Source: CAYRFF01 sp964436125
GTDB taxonomy: Bacteria; Bacteroidota; Bacteroidia; Chitinophagales; Saprospiraceae
Reading direction: 5' to 3'
Assembly: GCA_964436125.1 (NCBI GenBank)
Contig: CAYTBT010000032.1
Location: 1-32,931 of the forward strand
Length of the DNA stretch: 32,931 nucleotides
The notes under the pieces were generated by a model. That model searched no databases, was not told where the DNA came from, and saw only the letters and a program-made list of their open reading frames with translations. The translations under genes were made by a program, and so were the position numbers. Positions within the stretch are counted from its first letter, which is position 1, and each line of letters opens with the position of its first letter. Below, piece by piece: positions 17,715 to 25,870 of this stretch.

Positions 17715-19262
17715 GTGCAGAATACCTCTCCCAAGACCGACATCCTCGAGGATGCTATACAGATGCTCACAGAGCCGAGTAGAAATACTAAGCGTAAGAT
17801 ACTTACCGCATTTAATTATGTATTTATTATTGCGATTACACTGCATCTTACGATTCAACTGATAGAATTTGGTCATCTCCCGGACCCCTCGCGAGATCTT
17901 GTTATTTTTCCTATTATTATACTTATTAATATTATTTCAGCCATCTATAATACTCGTGTACTTCTGGATAAAAGGAAGCCGGTAAGCTGGATGGATAAGT
18001 TTACCATCTGGACATCTATCGGCATAGCACTCCTCTTGTCTATCCTTATAGTCCATACCAATATAAATACAGCGACGAGTATTCTAGTTGATTTTGGGCT
18101 ATCGGTAATTATGATTTTTATCGTCGGTACGGTTATCGGAAGGAATGCCGCAATTATCTGGTTTTTTATCACCGCAATAAGTCTCTTTGTCGCCTATAAA
18201 AACGTCGGTTCCGATTTTAAATATTATCTACTGACACCGGAAGAGGTTGAAGTGTTTAATGATAAGCTTACGCAAATGGAGCCCGAGGCGCTCAATCGCA
18301 TTGAGGTGCTGAAGGAACACGACCTCGCTCCTCTTTCCATTAAGCTCTTTGTAAGCGTGTGGTTTATCTTTATGACAATCTTGTTTCTCGCCGTGTATTA
18401 TGAATCCAATATGATTTCAAAGATCCTCCGTGTTATTCCTTCGGTGATTCATAAGATATCTACTGCCTCGCAAGAAAAACACCGCCTCGAAAATGAAAAT
18501 ATGCGTATGGGACTAGAGCTCGATGTTGCCCAGAGAATTCAGACAACGCTCTTGCCCCATATTGAAGAAGTGAACCACTCTTCACTTGTCCAGATAGCTG
18601 CAAGAATGGATCCTGCCACGGAAGTAGGTGGTGATTTCTATGAAGTCCTCCCACAAGAAGATGGTTCAATTATCCTGGCAATAGGGGATGTAACCGATCA
18701 TGGTTTACAATCCGGCCTTGTTATGCTTATGGCACAGAGCACAATCCGGACAATCCTTGATACAGGGGATAAAAACCTTTCTTTATCCACCGCACTAGCC
18801 CGTATAAATACTGTTATGTACAGGAATATCCGTAAGCGGATGGAAGATACGAGAAATCTTACTTTATGTCTTGCAAGGATTCAAGGACAACAGATTGCGA
18901 TAAGCGGTCAACATGAGAGCATCCTTAAGTACAATTCCGCTTCCGGTACCGTGGAGGAGTACTCTACCATCGATCTCGGGATATATGTCGGCCTCATTGA
19001 AAATATAGAACAGCATGTACGTGAGCTAGTCCTTGATTTTAGGCAGAATGATATCCTGTTATTTTATACGGACGGCTTAACCGAAGCCGAGAATGAACAA
19101 GGGGAATTCTTCGGTGAACAGCGCCTTATACAACTACTACAAGAATATGCCACTCTTGAGGTGAATGAAATAATGTCGAGAACTTATGATAAAGTATATC
19201 AATTCATCGGTGGTAGAGAATTACTCGATGATATATCACTTTTAATTATTAAACACAAGTAA
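17715..19262 (+). CDS. Membrane-anchored SpoIIE/RsbU-type PP2C phosphatase
   Basis: The 515-residue product is the activating phosphatase of a partner switch. The first half is membrane-embedded with about six hydrophobic segments (roughly 31-51, 61-80, 96-114, 120-140, 145-161, 210-229) and a soluble loop of about 50 residues before the last. A coiled-coil linker (about 245-275) leads to a SpoIIE-type PP2C domain. Its metal ligands are visible as Asp307 (VGGDFYE), Asp325 (GDVTDHG), Asp453 (YTDGLTEAEN) and Asp505-506 (DDIS). Such enzymes dephosphorylate STAS proteins in answer to a signal sensed by their N-terminal part, here unknown and membrane-associated. The start is GTG at 17715, five bases after the previous stop; the ATG 16 codons later is an alternative. 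The STAS gene downstream is the expected substrate. Confidence 0.9.
   Translation: MQNTSPKTDILEDAIQMLTEPSRNTKRKILTAFNYVFIIAITLHLTIQLIEFGHLPDPSRDLVIFPIIILINIISAIYNTRVLLDKRKPVSWMDKFTIWTSIGIALLLSILIVHTNINTATSILVDFGLSVIMIFIVGTVIGRNAAIIWFFITAISLFVAYKNVGSDFKYYLLTPEEVEVFNDKLTQMEPEALNRIEVLKEHDLAPLSIKLFVSVWFIFMTILFLAVYYESNMISKILRVIPSVIHKISTASQEKHRLENENMRMGLELDVAQRIQTTLLPHIEEVNHSSLVQIAARMDPATEVGGDFYEVLPQEDGSIILAIGDVTDHGLQSGLVMLMAQSTIRTILDTGDKNLSLSTALARINTVMYRNIRKRMEDTRNLTLCLARIQGQQIAISGQHESILKYNSASGTVEEYSTIDLGIYVGLIENIEQHVRELVLDFRQNDILLFYTDGLTEAENEQGEFFGEQRLIQLLQEYATLEVNEIMSRTYDKVYQFIGGRELLDDISLLIIKHK
18266..18277 (+). repeat. Copy 5 of the 12-bp word GCTTMCGCAAAT
   Basis: Exact GCTTACGCAAAT followed by G inside the phosphatase gene, read there as Lys-Leu-Thr-Gln-Met, a frame not used by the other coding copies. 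Confidence 0.8.
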
Positions 19263-19320
19263 CCATATTCCCATGCAATTATTCCTTATATTTAATCACC
19301 ATGCTTTAAAATCATAAAAT

Positions 19321-19872
19321 ATGCTTATTGATACAATTGGACATTTTAATCTCATTCCGGATTCAATACCGGCTGAAGGCGATGTTACTATTACCGTGAG
19401 GCCCATCGATCTCATAGCCTACTGGAAGCGCTGTGGCCTTATGGCCGACTTTGCCGCAGCCTTTTATTCTTTCACACAAGATGAGCCGGATATTCAAGAG
19501 AATATCATTTCTACGATTTTTAATGAACTTATAGAGAATGCATCAAAGTACTCCATCAAGACCAATGGCGAAGTCTCTATCCACATGAAACTCTACGATG
19601 CAGTATTAAAGATTCAGGTTGAAAACTTTACATCCAAAGAAAATTACCTGAAGCTCTATGGGCATTTGAAGGAACTCTCAGAGGCGGATGACCTAGATGA
19701 ACTCTATATTAAGACTTTGTCGGAAAAATCTGACGCTTCTTCAGGATCGGGTATCGGATTATTGCTCCTTGCCAAGGATTATAAGCTTAAAATAGGAGCC
19801 CAATTCCGATTCAACGAAGACTCCAATCTCTATAAAGTTACTACTCAATCATATTATTACATTGAACAATAA
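19321..19872 (+). CDS. HATPase-type switch kinase (anti-sigma/Slr1861-like)
   Basis: The 183-residue product looks like a GHKL ATPase of the anti-sigma/switch-kinase kind, closest in style to Slr1861- or SiaB-like proteins. The N-box is FNELIENASKYS, with Glu69 and Asn73 as the Mg- and ATP-contacting residues. The glycine box is SGSGIGLLLLAKDY (141-154). The usual DxGxG box is missing; the corresponding strand reads IQVENFTSKENYLKLY. The DELYIKTLSEKS segment (126-137) before the glycine box is a further family-like feature. Its expected job is to phosphorylate or bind the STAS protein encoded ten bases downstream, opposed by the phosphatase encoded upstream. The 58-base gap before it is the largest in the operon and could hold a secondary promoter. 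Confidence 0.78.
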   Translation: MLIDTIGHFNLIPDSIPAEGDVTITVRPIDLIAYWKRCGLMADFAAAFYSFTQDEPDIQENIISTIFNELIENASKYSIKTNGEVSIHMKLYDAVLKIQVENFTSKENYLKLYGHLKELSEADDLDELYIKTLSEKSDASSGSGIGLLLLAKDYKLKIGAQFRFNEDSNLYKVTTQSYYYIEQ

Positions 19873-19882
19873 GAATAAGATC

Positions 19883-20227
19883 ATGAAAACATTACAAGCC
19901 GGTGATGCAGAAATAACCTTTGATAATACAGCTTCTTTATTGACCTTTAAAGGTTCTATGCGTCTGGCCAATATGAAGGAATACGATATCGTTGCTGATT
20001 TCCTTAAAGATGCTTGCGCACACTGCCCTGAAAAACTTATTTTGAACCTTGAACAGTTGAAATTTCTGAATAGCTCCGGTATTACTACCCTCAGCTTATT
20101 TATCTTAAATTGTAAGAAAATGAGCAATCCTCAGATTACTGTTCAAGGGAATAATAATGTCTCATGGCAACAGAAATCTATTTCCAATTTTCAGAAATTG
20201 TGGAGCGAGGTAGAGATAATAATTTAA
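19883..20227 (+). CDS. STAS-domain protein (anti-anti-sigma type)
   Basis: At 114 residues this has the size of a single STAS domain such as SpoIIAA or RsbV. The signature NLEQLKFLNSSGITTLSLF (55-73) places phosphorylatable serines at 64-65, where the family's regulatory Ser lies (compare FMDSSGLG in SpoIIAA). This makes it the likely substrate of both the kinase gene before it and the SpoIIE-type phosphatase. ATG 19883 was chosen; an upstream TTG at 19862 would add seven polar residues and overlap the previous gene. It lies 16 bases before the cyclase gene, so the phosphorylation state of this protein may control the cyclase or another partner. That link is inference. Confidence 0.8.
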   Translation: MKTLQAGDAEITFDNTASLLTFKGSMRLANMKEYDIVADFLKDACAHCPEKLILNLEQLKFLNSSGITTLSLFILNCKKMSNPQITVQGNNNVSWQQKSISNFQKLWSEVEIII

Positions 20228-20243
20228 TTATAGTTTTTCACAG

Positions 20244-21227
20244 ATGGATTCTAAGGAAGAAACACAATTAAGTAAAGAACAAGCCCAATGGTTGAAGGAA
20301 AGAGAAAGCCTTCTCAGCGAGATACAAGACCTCAAGATCTTGTATGAAACCATCGCTGAACACAGCAGTGGAATTGAGAATGAACTGGAGGAGAAAAATC
20401 AAGAAATATCCACTTTAATACAACAATTGAAGAAATATTTGTCCCCTCAGCTCTACACTTTAATTGTCGGGAACCAAGGGAAGGCTTCACTCAATTATCA
20501 ACGACAATTTCTGAGTATCTTTTTTTCTGACATCGTCGGCTTTACGGAAATATCCGATAGGACTGATCCGGAAATTCTCTCAACAATATTGAACGATTAT
20601 CTCAATGAAATGGCACAGATTGCTATCAAACATAGTGGTACGATCGATAAATTTATCGGCGATGCACTCATGATTTTCTTCGGTGCACCGGAGTATTCCG
20701 AGAATAGTATTCATGCTAGCGATTGTTGTAAAATGGCTATCGAAATGCAAGAGAAAATACAAGAACTCGACAAGTACTGGATTCAACGAGGTGTGCCGCA
20801 GGGTCTGAAAGTCCGTATGGGGATTCACAGTGGTTATTGTACTGTAGGGAATTTCGGTTCTGAGAATAGAATGGATTATACGATTATAGGAGGTAATGTT
20901 AATATTGCAAGCCGCTTGGAATCGCTTGCTCATCCGGAGTCTATTTTTATTAGTTCGGTTACGCGCAACTTGCTGCCCTCCGATTTTGTCACACAATTTA
21001 ATCAACGTTGTCAAGTTAAAGGAATCCATTATCCTATCGAGGTTTATGAACTCAAAAGATATAAGCGGAACGAGAACAGAGATTTGCGTAAGCAATATCT
21101 TACTCAGCATAATAATGGGTTTTACCTGAAAGAAATACAGGTTGAGCTAGATTCTATTGATGCCGATGAATTATCCGCTTTAAGGGATGTTCTGAAGACG
21201 GCTCTCATCTACCTAGAGAAGTCCTAG
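20244..21227 (+). CDS. Class III nucleotidyl cyclase (probable adenylate cyclase)
   Basis: The 327-residue soluble protein has an N-terminal coiled coil (about 12-66), a class III cyclase domain (about 85-240) and a helical C-terminal tail. The metal-binding aspartates are Asp96 (FSDIVGFT) and Asp140 (DKFIGD). The purine-selecting pair is Lys136 and Thr213 (YTIIGG); Lys indicates adenine, and Thr in place of the usual Asp is the class IIIb pattern also seen in soluble adenylate cyclase and cyanobacterial CyaC-type enzymes. Several members of that class respond to bicarbonate. The transition-state residues Asn220 and Arg224 (VNIASR) are present, so the enzyme should be active, making cAMP. There is no membrane segment. 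The coiled coil may carry control by the STAS/kinase pair encoded just upstream. The next gene encodes a cyclic-nucleotide-binding protein. Confidence 0.9.
   Translation: MDSKEETQLSKEQAQWLKERESLLSEIQDLKILYETIAEHSSGIENELEEKNQEISTLIQQLKKYLSPQLYTLIVGNQGKASLNYQRQFLSIFFSDIVGFTEISDRTDPEILSTILNDYLNEMAQIAIKHSGTIDKFIGDALMIFFGAPEYSENSIHASDCCKMAIEMQEKIQELDKYWIQRGVPQGLKVRMGIHSGYCTVGNFGSENRMDYTIIGGNVNIASRLESLAHPESIFISSVTRNLLPSDFVTQFNQRCQVKGIHYPIEVYELKRYKRNENRDLRKQYLTQHNNGFYLKEIQVELDSIDADELSALRDVLKTALIYLEKS
21082..21093 (-). repeat. Copy 6 of the 12-bp word GCTTMCGCAAAT
   Basis: The plus strand reads ATTTGCGTAAGC, the exact reverse complement of GCTTACGCAAAT, inside the cyclase gene (Asp-Leu-Arg-Lys-Gln). 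Confidence 0.8.
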
Positions 21228-21266
21228 GTGTCCAATTCAATTTCCATAAGCTAAATATAGATCAAA

Positions 21267-23135
21267 ATGGACCAATATAAAATCATCGACCCTATCACCG
21301 AGGATCAAGAATACATAAAGAAAATAACGACTAGTATATTCGGAGAATTGAAAGAGGAGCAGTTCCAGAGTTTATTCCCGCTCTTTGAGTGGATCGAAAT
21401 TAACGCGGGAAATCAACTTATTCAACAGGGAGAGAAGTCAGAGCATATTTATTTCCTGGTATATGGAAGGTTAACAGCAATCTCAGAGGATTTAAAGGGC
21501 GATTTTCAAGTCTTGGGAGAAGTAGCGCCGGGTCAAGCAGTCGGAGAGACCGGAGTAATCGCAGAGCAAGCGCGTTCAGCGCATGTATTTGCAGCCCGCG
21601 ATTCTGTGTTAATCAGGCTCTCTCGTGCGATGTTATATAAACTCGGAATGCAATATCCTCAACTTATCCTGAACCTTGCCAAAACTGTTATCCGCAGAAC
21701 CGTCGATAACAAAAGAAAAAAACGTAGAGCCTCTACGACAAATATTATATTCCTTTCATCGACACCTTTTCACGGTATCGATATCTTTTTTAATGAATTA
21801 ATGCCTATCCTCAATGAATATGGGAATGCGAGCTTGATAAATCAGAAGAAGATCTTAAAGGAGTTAAATATATCTGCAGAGGAGCTCAATAAATTATCAG
21901 GGGATCATGCGTTGAAGATCCGACTGGACAAGTTGCTTGATTCCATCGAAAGCACTTCCCAGTATGTGATTTATTATGCTGATGAATCAGAGGATTTGTG
22001 GATCAATAAGGCAATTTCACAAGCCGACCTTATATATCTGCTTAAAAGCCCTCAAGCACAAGGTGAATTGACTCCGCTTGAGAATAAACTTTTCAGTGAT
22101 GACTTCAGGTATAAATTAACTTCCAAGGAGCTAGTTATTTTACATCCCGATGGAAACTCGAGACCTCGAGGTACGGCTAAGATACTGAAAAATCGTCCGG
22201 TGAAATTGCACCATCATATCCGTCTGGATACAAAGCGTGATTTAGAAAGAATCGCTAGATTTATTACCGGAAATACGGTAGGTATAGCACTATCCGGAGG
22301 TGGGGCAAAAGGTCTGGCACATGTCGGCATTCTCCTCGGCCTGAGAAAGAAAGGTATTCCTATCGATTACTATGCAGGCACAAGCATAGGGACTTTTATA
22401 TCCTCATTCGGAGCACTCGATTATTCCGATGATAAAATGCTTTCTGAAGGAAGAATACTCTCTAAGCTCGCACCTACTAGAAGGAAAAACATGAATTTTT
22501 TCCCTTTTATTTCCTTGATGAAAGGGAAACACCTCGATAAACTCCTCGATGAACACTTCGGTCAATTTAATATGGAGGATTGCTGGATTAATTCCGCCTG
22601 TATCGCTTCTGATATGACTGAAAAAAAGAAAGTAATCATTAAATCCGGATCCATATCGGAGGCGATTCGTGCTAGTATTTCATTGCCGGGAGTATTTCCC
22701 CCTGCTGTGCATGGAAACTCCTTGTATCTCGATGGCGGGCTCATGGAGAATCTCCCCATAGAACCACTTGAGAATGTGGGAATTGATAAACTTATCACCG
22801 TTACCTTACAATCGACCAAGAAATATGAGTTAAACTATGATGTAGTACCGGACTCTTGGGAATATTTCAAACAAAAATATGTGTCAGGAAAATCCTTGAA
22901 AGTACCGACAATTACTTCAATTATTATGGAATCAATGGTGCTAGCTAGCTATAGTAAATACAATGAGGCCACCGAGAAGGCAGACCTGAACCTACATCCT
23001 CCGGTGAATAAAATCGGCTTGCTCGACTGGGATGCGTATGAAGAAATGGTAGAAATAGGGCAGAAATACACGGAATCAAGGTTAACGGACAATCGCATTA
23101 AGCAATTCCGTAATTCTGCTACAGGTTTGAATTGA
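21267..23135 (+). CDS. Cyclic-nucleotide-binding patatin-like phospholipase (NTE-like)
   Basis: The 622-residue protein joins a sensor to a lipid hydrolase. Residues about 22-140 form a CNB domain with a phosphate-binding cassette VGETGVIAEQARSA (92-105), including Glu94 and Arg103. A linker of about 170 residues follows, starting with TNIIFLSSTPFHG as in neuropathy-target-esterase-like proteins. The patatin domain (about 328-510) has the oxyanion loop GGGAKG (344-349), the nucleophile Ser373 in GTSIG and the catalytic Asp489 in DGG. No signal peptide or membrane helix is present; patatins act on phospholipid or lysophospholipid at membranes. A cyclic nucleotide from the cyclase encoded 39 bases upstream is the obvious ligand, so it is probably the output of the operon. 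The gene ends in TGA, five bases before the next ATG. Confidence 0.9.
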   Translation: MDQYKIIDPITEDQEYIKKITTSIFGELKEEQFQSLFPLFEWIEINAGNQLIQQGEKSEHIYFLVYGRLTAISEDLKGDFQVLGEVAPGQAVGETGVIAEQARSAHVFAARDSVLIRLSRAMLYKLGMQYPQLILNLAKTVIRRTVDNKRKKRRASTTNIIFLSSTPFHGIDIFFNELMPILNEYGNASLINQKKILKELNISAEELNKLSGDHALKIRLDKLLDSIESTSQYVIYYADESEDLWINKAISQADLIYLLKSPQAQGELTPLENKLFSDDFRYKLTSKELVILHPDGNSRPRGTAKILKNRPVKLHHHIRLDTKRDLERIARFITGNTVGIALSGGGAKGLAHVGILLGLRKKGIPIDYYAGTSIGTFISSFGALDYSDDKMLSEGRILSKLAPTRRKNMNFFPFISLMKGKHLDKLLDEHFGQFNMEDCWINSACIASDMTEKKKVIIKSGSISEAIRASISLPGVFPPAVHGNSLYLDGGLMENLPIEPLENVGIDKLITVTLQSTKKYELNYDVVPDSWEYFKQKYVSGKSLKVPTITSIIMESMVLASYSKYNEATEKADLNLHPPVNKIGLLDWDAYEEMVEIGQKYTESRLTDNRIKQFRNSATGLN

Positions 23136-23140
23136 AAATT

Positions 23141-23758
23141 ATGGGTTTATCTTCTGAGAATAAAGAAATCGTTGACCTCCTCACCAAGAAGGTAAGAGTT
23201 CTTTTACAGTCGTCCTTGCCGGATGGTTTATTTTACCACAATCTATCACACACATTATCCGTAGTGAGTGCTACGGAATGGTTGTGTGGAGAAGAGCATG
23301 TGGGCGATACTTCAAGCTTTCAACTTATACTTGCAGCACTTTTTCACGATACTGGATTTATTTATTCCTATGATAATCATGAAGAAAAGAGTTGTTTGAT
23401 TGCCATTGATTATATGAAAGATTGTGCTATTTCAAGAAAGACTATTGCGGAGGTGAAAGAGCTTATTCTCGCGACGAAATTTCCACATAAACCGATAAAC
23501 TTAAAGCAAAGAATACTCTGTGATGCTGATCTTGATTATCTAGGTAGAGAAGGATTTTATCGTATCGGAAGCCGCTTGAGAAAAGAGCTCATTTATCGGC
23601 ATATAATCGATTCAGATATTAACTCGTGGAATAGATTTCAGCTACGATTTCTCGAGCGACATACCTATTTCACAGAGACTGCGCTTCAACTACTTGCACC
23701 GGTAAAGCAGGGATATATCAGGGAAATTAAGCTGGATCTTGAAATGGCAGACTCGTAG
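23141..23758 (+). CDS. HD-domain phosphohydrolase, possible cyclic-nucleotide phosphodiesterase
   Basis: The 205-residue single-domain protein has the metal-binding HD signature: His33 and His37 in YHNLSH, His69-Asp70 in LFHD, His80 in DNHEEK and Asp128 in CDADLDYLG. The YHNxxH element resembles the entry motif of class I cyclic nucleotide phosphodiesterases as well as small bacterial HD hydrolases. The family covers phosphatases and phosphodiesterases, so the substrate is not fixed by sequence. As the last gene of an operon that already has a cyclase and a CNB effector, degradation of the messenger is the natural proposal, and it is inference. ATG 23141 was chosen over TTG 23132, which would overlap the previous gene. 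No clear terminator was found in the 194 bases before the convergent permease gene. Confidence 0.78.
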   Translation: MGLSSENKEIVDLLTKKVRVLLQSSLPDGLFYHNLSHTLSVVSATEWLCGEEHVGDTSSFQLILAALFHDTGFIYSYDNHEEKSCLIAIDYMKDCAISRKTIAEVKELILATKFPHKPINLKQRILCDADLDYLGREGFYRIGSRLRKELIYRHIIDSDINSWNRFQLRFLERHTYFTETALQLLAPVKQGYIREIKLDLEMADS

Positions 23759-23952
23759 TCGGTATTTATCATGCCTGAGGAAAGAAATCACACGATTTAT
23801 GCTTCTAGTTTCAAGACAGAATAAGTCTTTTATTCATTTCCCATCTTCATGCCAGACACAGAATGTGAAAGCGACTAATTGTGGCGGATACTTCCGGATA
23901 AACTATCTACACTTTCTACCCCGTGCGCATCTTGCGTATGGCATATTTTGGC

Positions 23953-24771
23953 TTATAAGTCTCTACGCTTGAAGATTAAATACGATAAAGCAATGAACAA
24001 TACGATATAGACGATGGCTCCGATCAATGCCTCATTCTGCGTGAGCAGCAGTGGAATGGAACGACCGCCGGAGATACTGCCTTCTACCGTTTCTGTTATC
24101 ATATCAGGTAAAGGCAATGGAGTGAGATCTTCCAATACATTGACCGGATAGTAATGCATACTTTTATTGAATATAATATTCTTATGGATCAAGTGCCGGA
24201 TCACATTTTCAAGAAACATCCCGTATATCAAGTAAATCAGAATACTTATGGATGTCCGTTTAAAAATGAAAGAAATAAGCATTCCTATACTGCCATAGCC
24301 CAGCGATACGAGAAAGACATATAGAATATGAATGCTGTTTTCCCATGGACTTACCGCGGTTTCAGTCATTGCATAACCAAATAGAAGGCAGACAATTGTA
24401 TAATACACGGTATAAGCAAGGCTTATGACGACAATAAAGGCGAGTTTATGTGAGAAAAATTGCCGGCGCGTTAAGCCGTTTATAATGGATTGCCGCATCG
24501 TCTTGTTATCCTGCTCCGTCGCAATAAAATAGATAAAAATATAGCCGAGGAGAAAGAAGACTATCCAATTGGACATATATGCCATCCAGCGCCAGATGTC
24601 GGGAAATCGGAGCATACTATGACTGTCAAACATCGCACCTTGCGTATTGATGGAAAGGATGACACTTCCTATTCCCGGCAAGAGAAAGAGTAAGATAATC
24701 AGGCAGGCAACTACAACCCTGTTCTTCTTGTATTTAAACCATTCGAGTTTTAATCCGTCCAGTATTGTCAT
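23953..24771 (-). CDS. ABC-2 type permease subunit
   Basis: The 272-residue integral membrane protein has about six hydrophobic segments. It starts with the amphipathic TILDGLKLEWFKYKKNR, as in ABC-2 permeases of the BcrB/NatB or lantibiotic-immunity type, which move drugs, peptides or lipids outward. A conserved-looking cytoplasmic stretch (EQDNKTMRQSIINGLTRRQFF) lies after the second segment, where these permeases contact the ATPase. It ends with a membrane helix and KRRDL. Its start lies three bases after the stop of the ATPase gene on the same strand, so the two are co-translated. The substrate is unknown. Confidence 0.85.
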   Translation of the reverse strand: MTILDGLKLEWFKYKKNRVVVACLIILLFLLPGIGSVILSINTQGAMFDSHSMLRFPDIWRWMAYMSNWIVFFLLGYIFIYFIATEQDNKTMRQSIINGLTRRQFFSHKLAFIVVISLAYTVYYTIVCLLFGYAMTETAVSPWENSIHILYVFLVSLGYGSIGMLISFIFKRTSISILIYLIYGMFLENVIRHLIHKNIIFNKSMHYYPVNVLEDLTPLPLPDMITETVEGSISGGRSIPLLLTQNEALIGAIVYIVLFIALSYLIFKRRDL

Positions 24772-24774
24772 AGT

Positions 24775-25665
24775 TTATGCCTTATTGGTTAATGTGAGGA
24801 ATTCATCTTCAAGCCTTCTGTGTACCTTATTCAATCGGGATACGTAGATGCCATTTTCTACGAGTCGTTTATTGAGTGTTTCTGTCTGTACTTCATCGGG
24901 AAGAGTGAGGATAAAATGCGTATCTTTCTCTTCAATCTCCATGATAAAATCTATTTCCACCAGTGCTTTTTTAAGCTGAGTAAGATCTGAAGCTGCAATT
25001 TCAACAAGATTTTCGTCTCCTAGTATTGCCCCTACTTTCCCGTGCGCAATTAATTTGCCCTGTTTTATGATTCCTACGTGACTGCACACCTTTTCTACCT
25101 CATCGAGAATGTGTGAGGCCATGATTATACTTTTATCCATTGCTGCGATATCGAGGATAATCCTTCTTATCTCTGCAATACCCGCAGGATCGAGACCATT
25201 GGTCGGTTCATCAAAGATAAGGACTTCAGGAGAGCCGATTAAGGCTGCGCCGATTGCAAGCCTTTGCTTCATTCCTAGAGAGAATGTCCTGAATCGCGAG
25301 TGTCTCCGTGCATGTAAGCCTACGAGCTCGAGTATTTCATCGAGATTGTCATCAAATGACTGTTTCTGCATCTGTACTATTTTTAAGTTATCCCATGCAG
25401 AAAGATAGGTGTAAAAATTGGGCGTCTCAAGGAGTGTGCCTATGTGGCGCCTGTAGTCATCGCCGTATTTTCCTTCAAACCAGTCGAATGAGCCTGATGT
25501 GGGATGAATTATCCCCGTACAGATACCTAGTGTAGTTGTCTTCCCTGAACCATTGGGTCCGAGGAAACCAAATACCTCTCCGCCTTGTATATGTAAATTC
25601 AGATTATCTACCGCACGGACCGTGTTGTATTCCTTTGTCAACCCTGTTGTCGTTAATATTTCCAT
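24775..25665 (-). CDS. ABC transporter ATP-binding subunit (ABC-2 exporter, BcrA-like)
   Basis: The 296-residue ATPase powers the permease encoded directly downstream. Motifs in order are Walker A GPNGSGKT (36-43), signature FSLGM (128-132), Walker B VLIFDE (148-153) with the following PTNGLDP, and a switch His in MASHILDEVE. A C-terminal domain of about 90 residues is typical of bacitracin and antibiotic-resistance exporters. The start is taken at the ATG directly before EILTTTGLTKEY, where the ABC fold begins. An in-frame ATG 45 bases upstream (25710) would add MKAENKFPILYLVDD and cannot be excluded. Confidence 0.88.
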   Translation of the reverse strand: MEILTTTGLTKEYNTVRAVDNLNLHIQGGEVFGFLGPNGSGKTTTLGICTGIIHPTSGSFDWFEGKYGDDYRRHIGTLLETPNFYTYLSAWDNLKIVQMQKQSFDDNLDEILELVGLHARRHSRFRTFSLGMKQRLAIGAALIGSPEVLIFDEPTNGLDPAGIAEIRRIILDIAAMDKSIIMASHILDEVEKVCSHVGIIKQGKLIAHGKVGAILGDENLVEIAASDLTQLKKALVEIDFIMEIEEKDTHFILTLPDEVQTETLNKRLVENGIYVSRLNKVHRRLEDEFLTLTNKA

Positions 25666-25870
25666 ATCGTCCACAAGATACAAAATTGGAAATTTGTTCT
25701 CAGCTTTCATCGACTAATGGCTTATTTTCTCCGCTGAATATGCTGAATATATTGAATGAAGAGTGGGAAAGCATAAATCAGCTCTTCCCTTTCATGGAAT
25801 GCGCAATCTAGGTGAAGGTTGAAAAGTCCTCTCGGCTTATGAATTTAAAGTGAGTCTTATGAAAAGCGGA

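Noticed and set aside
16261..23758. Calling the operon a Pycsar or CBASS antiphage system
   Set aside because: A cyclase next to a CNB effector is suggestive, but Pycsar effectors are typically TM or TIR proteins, CBASS uses CD-NTase cyclases, and the partner-switch genes are foreign to both. Kept only as an alternative hypothesis.
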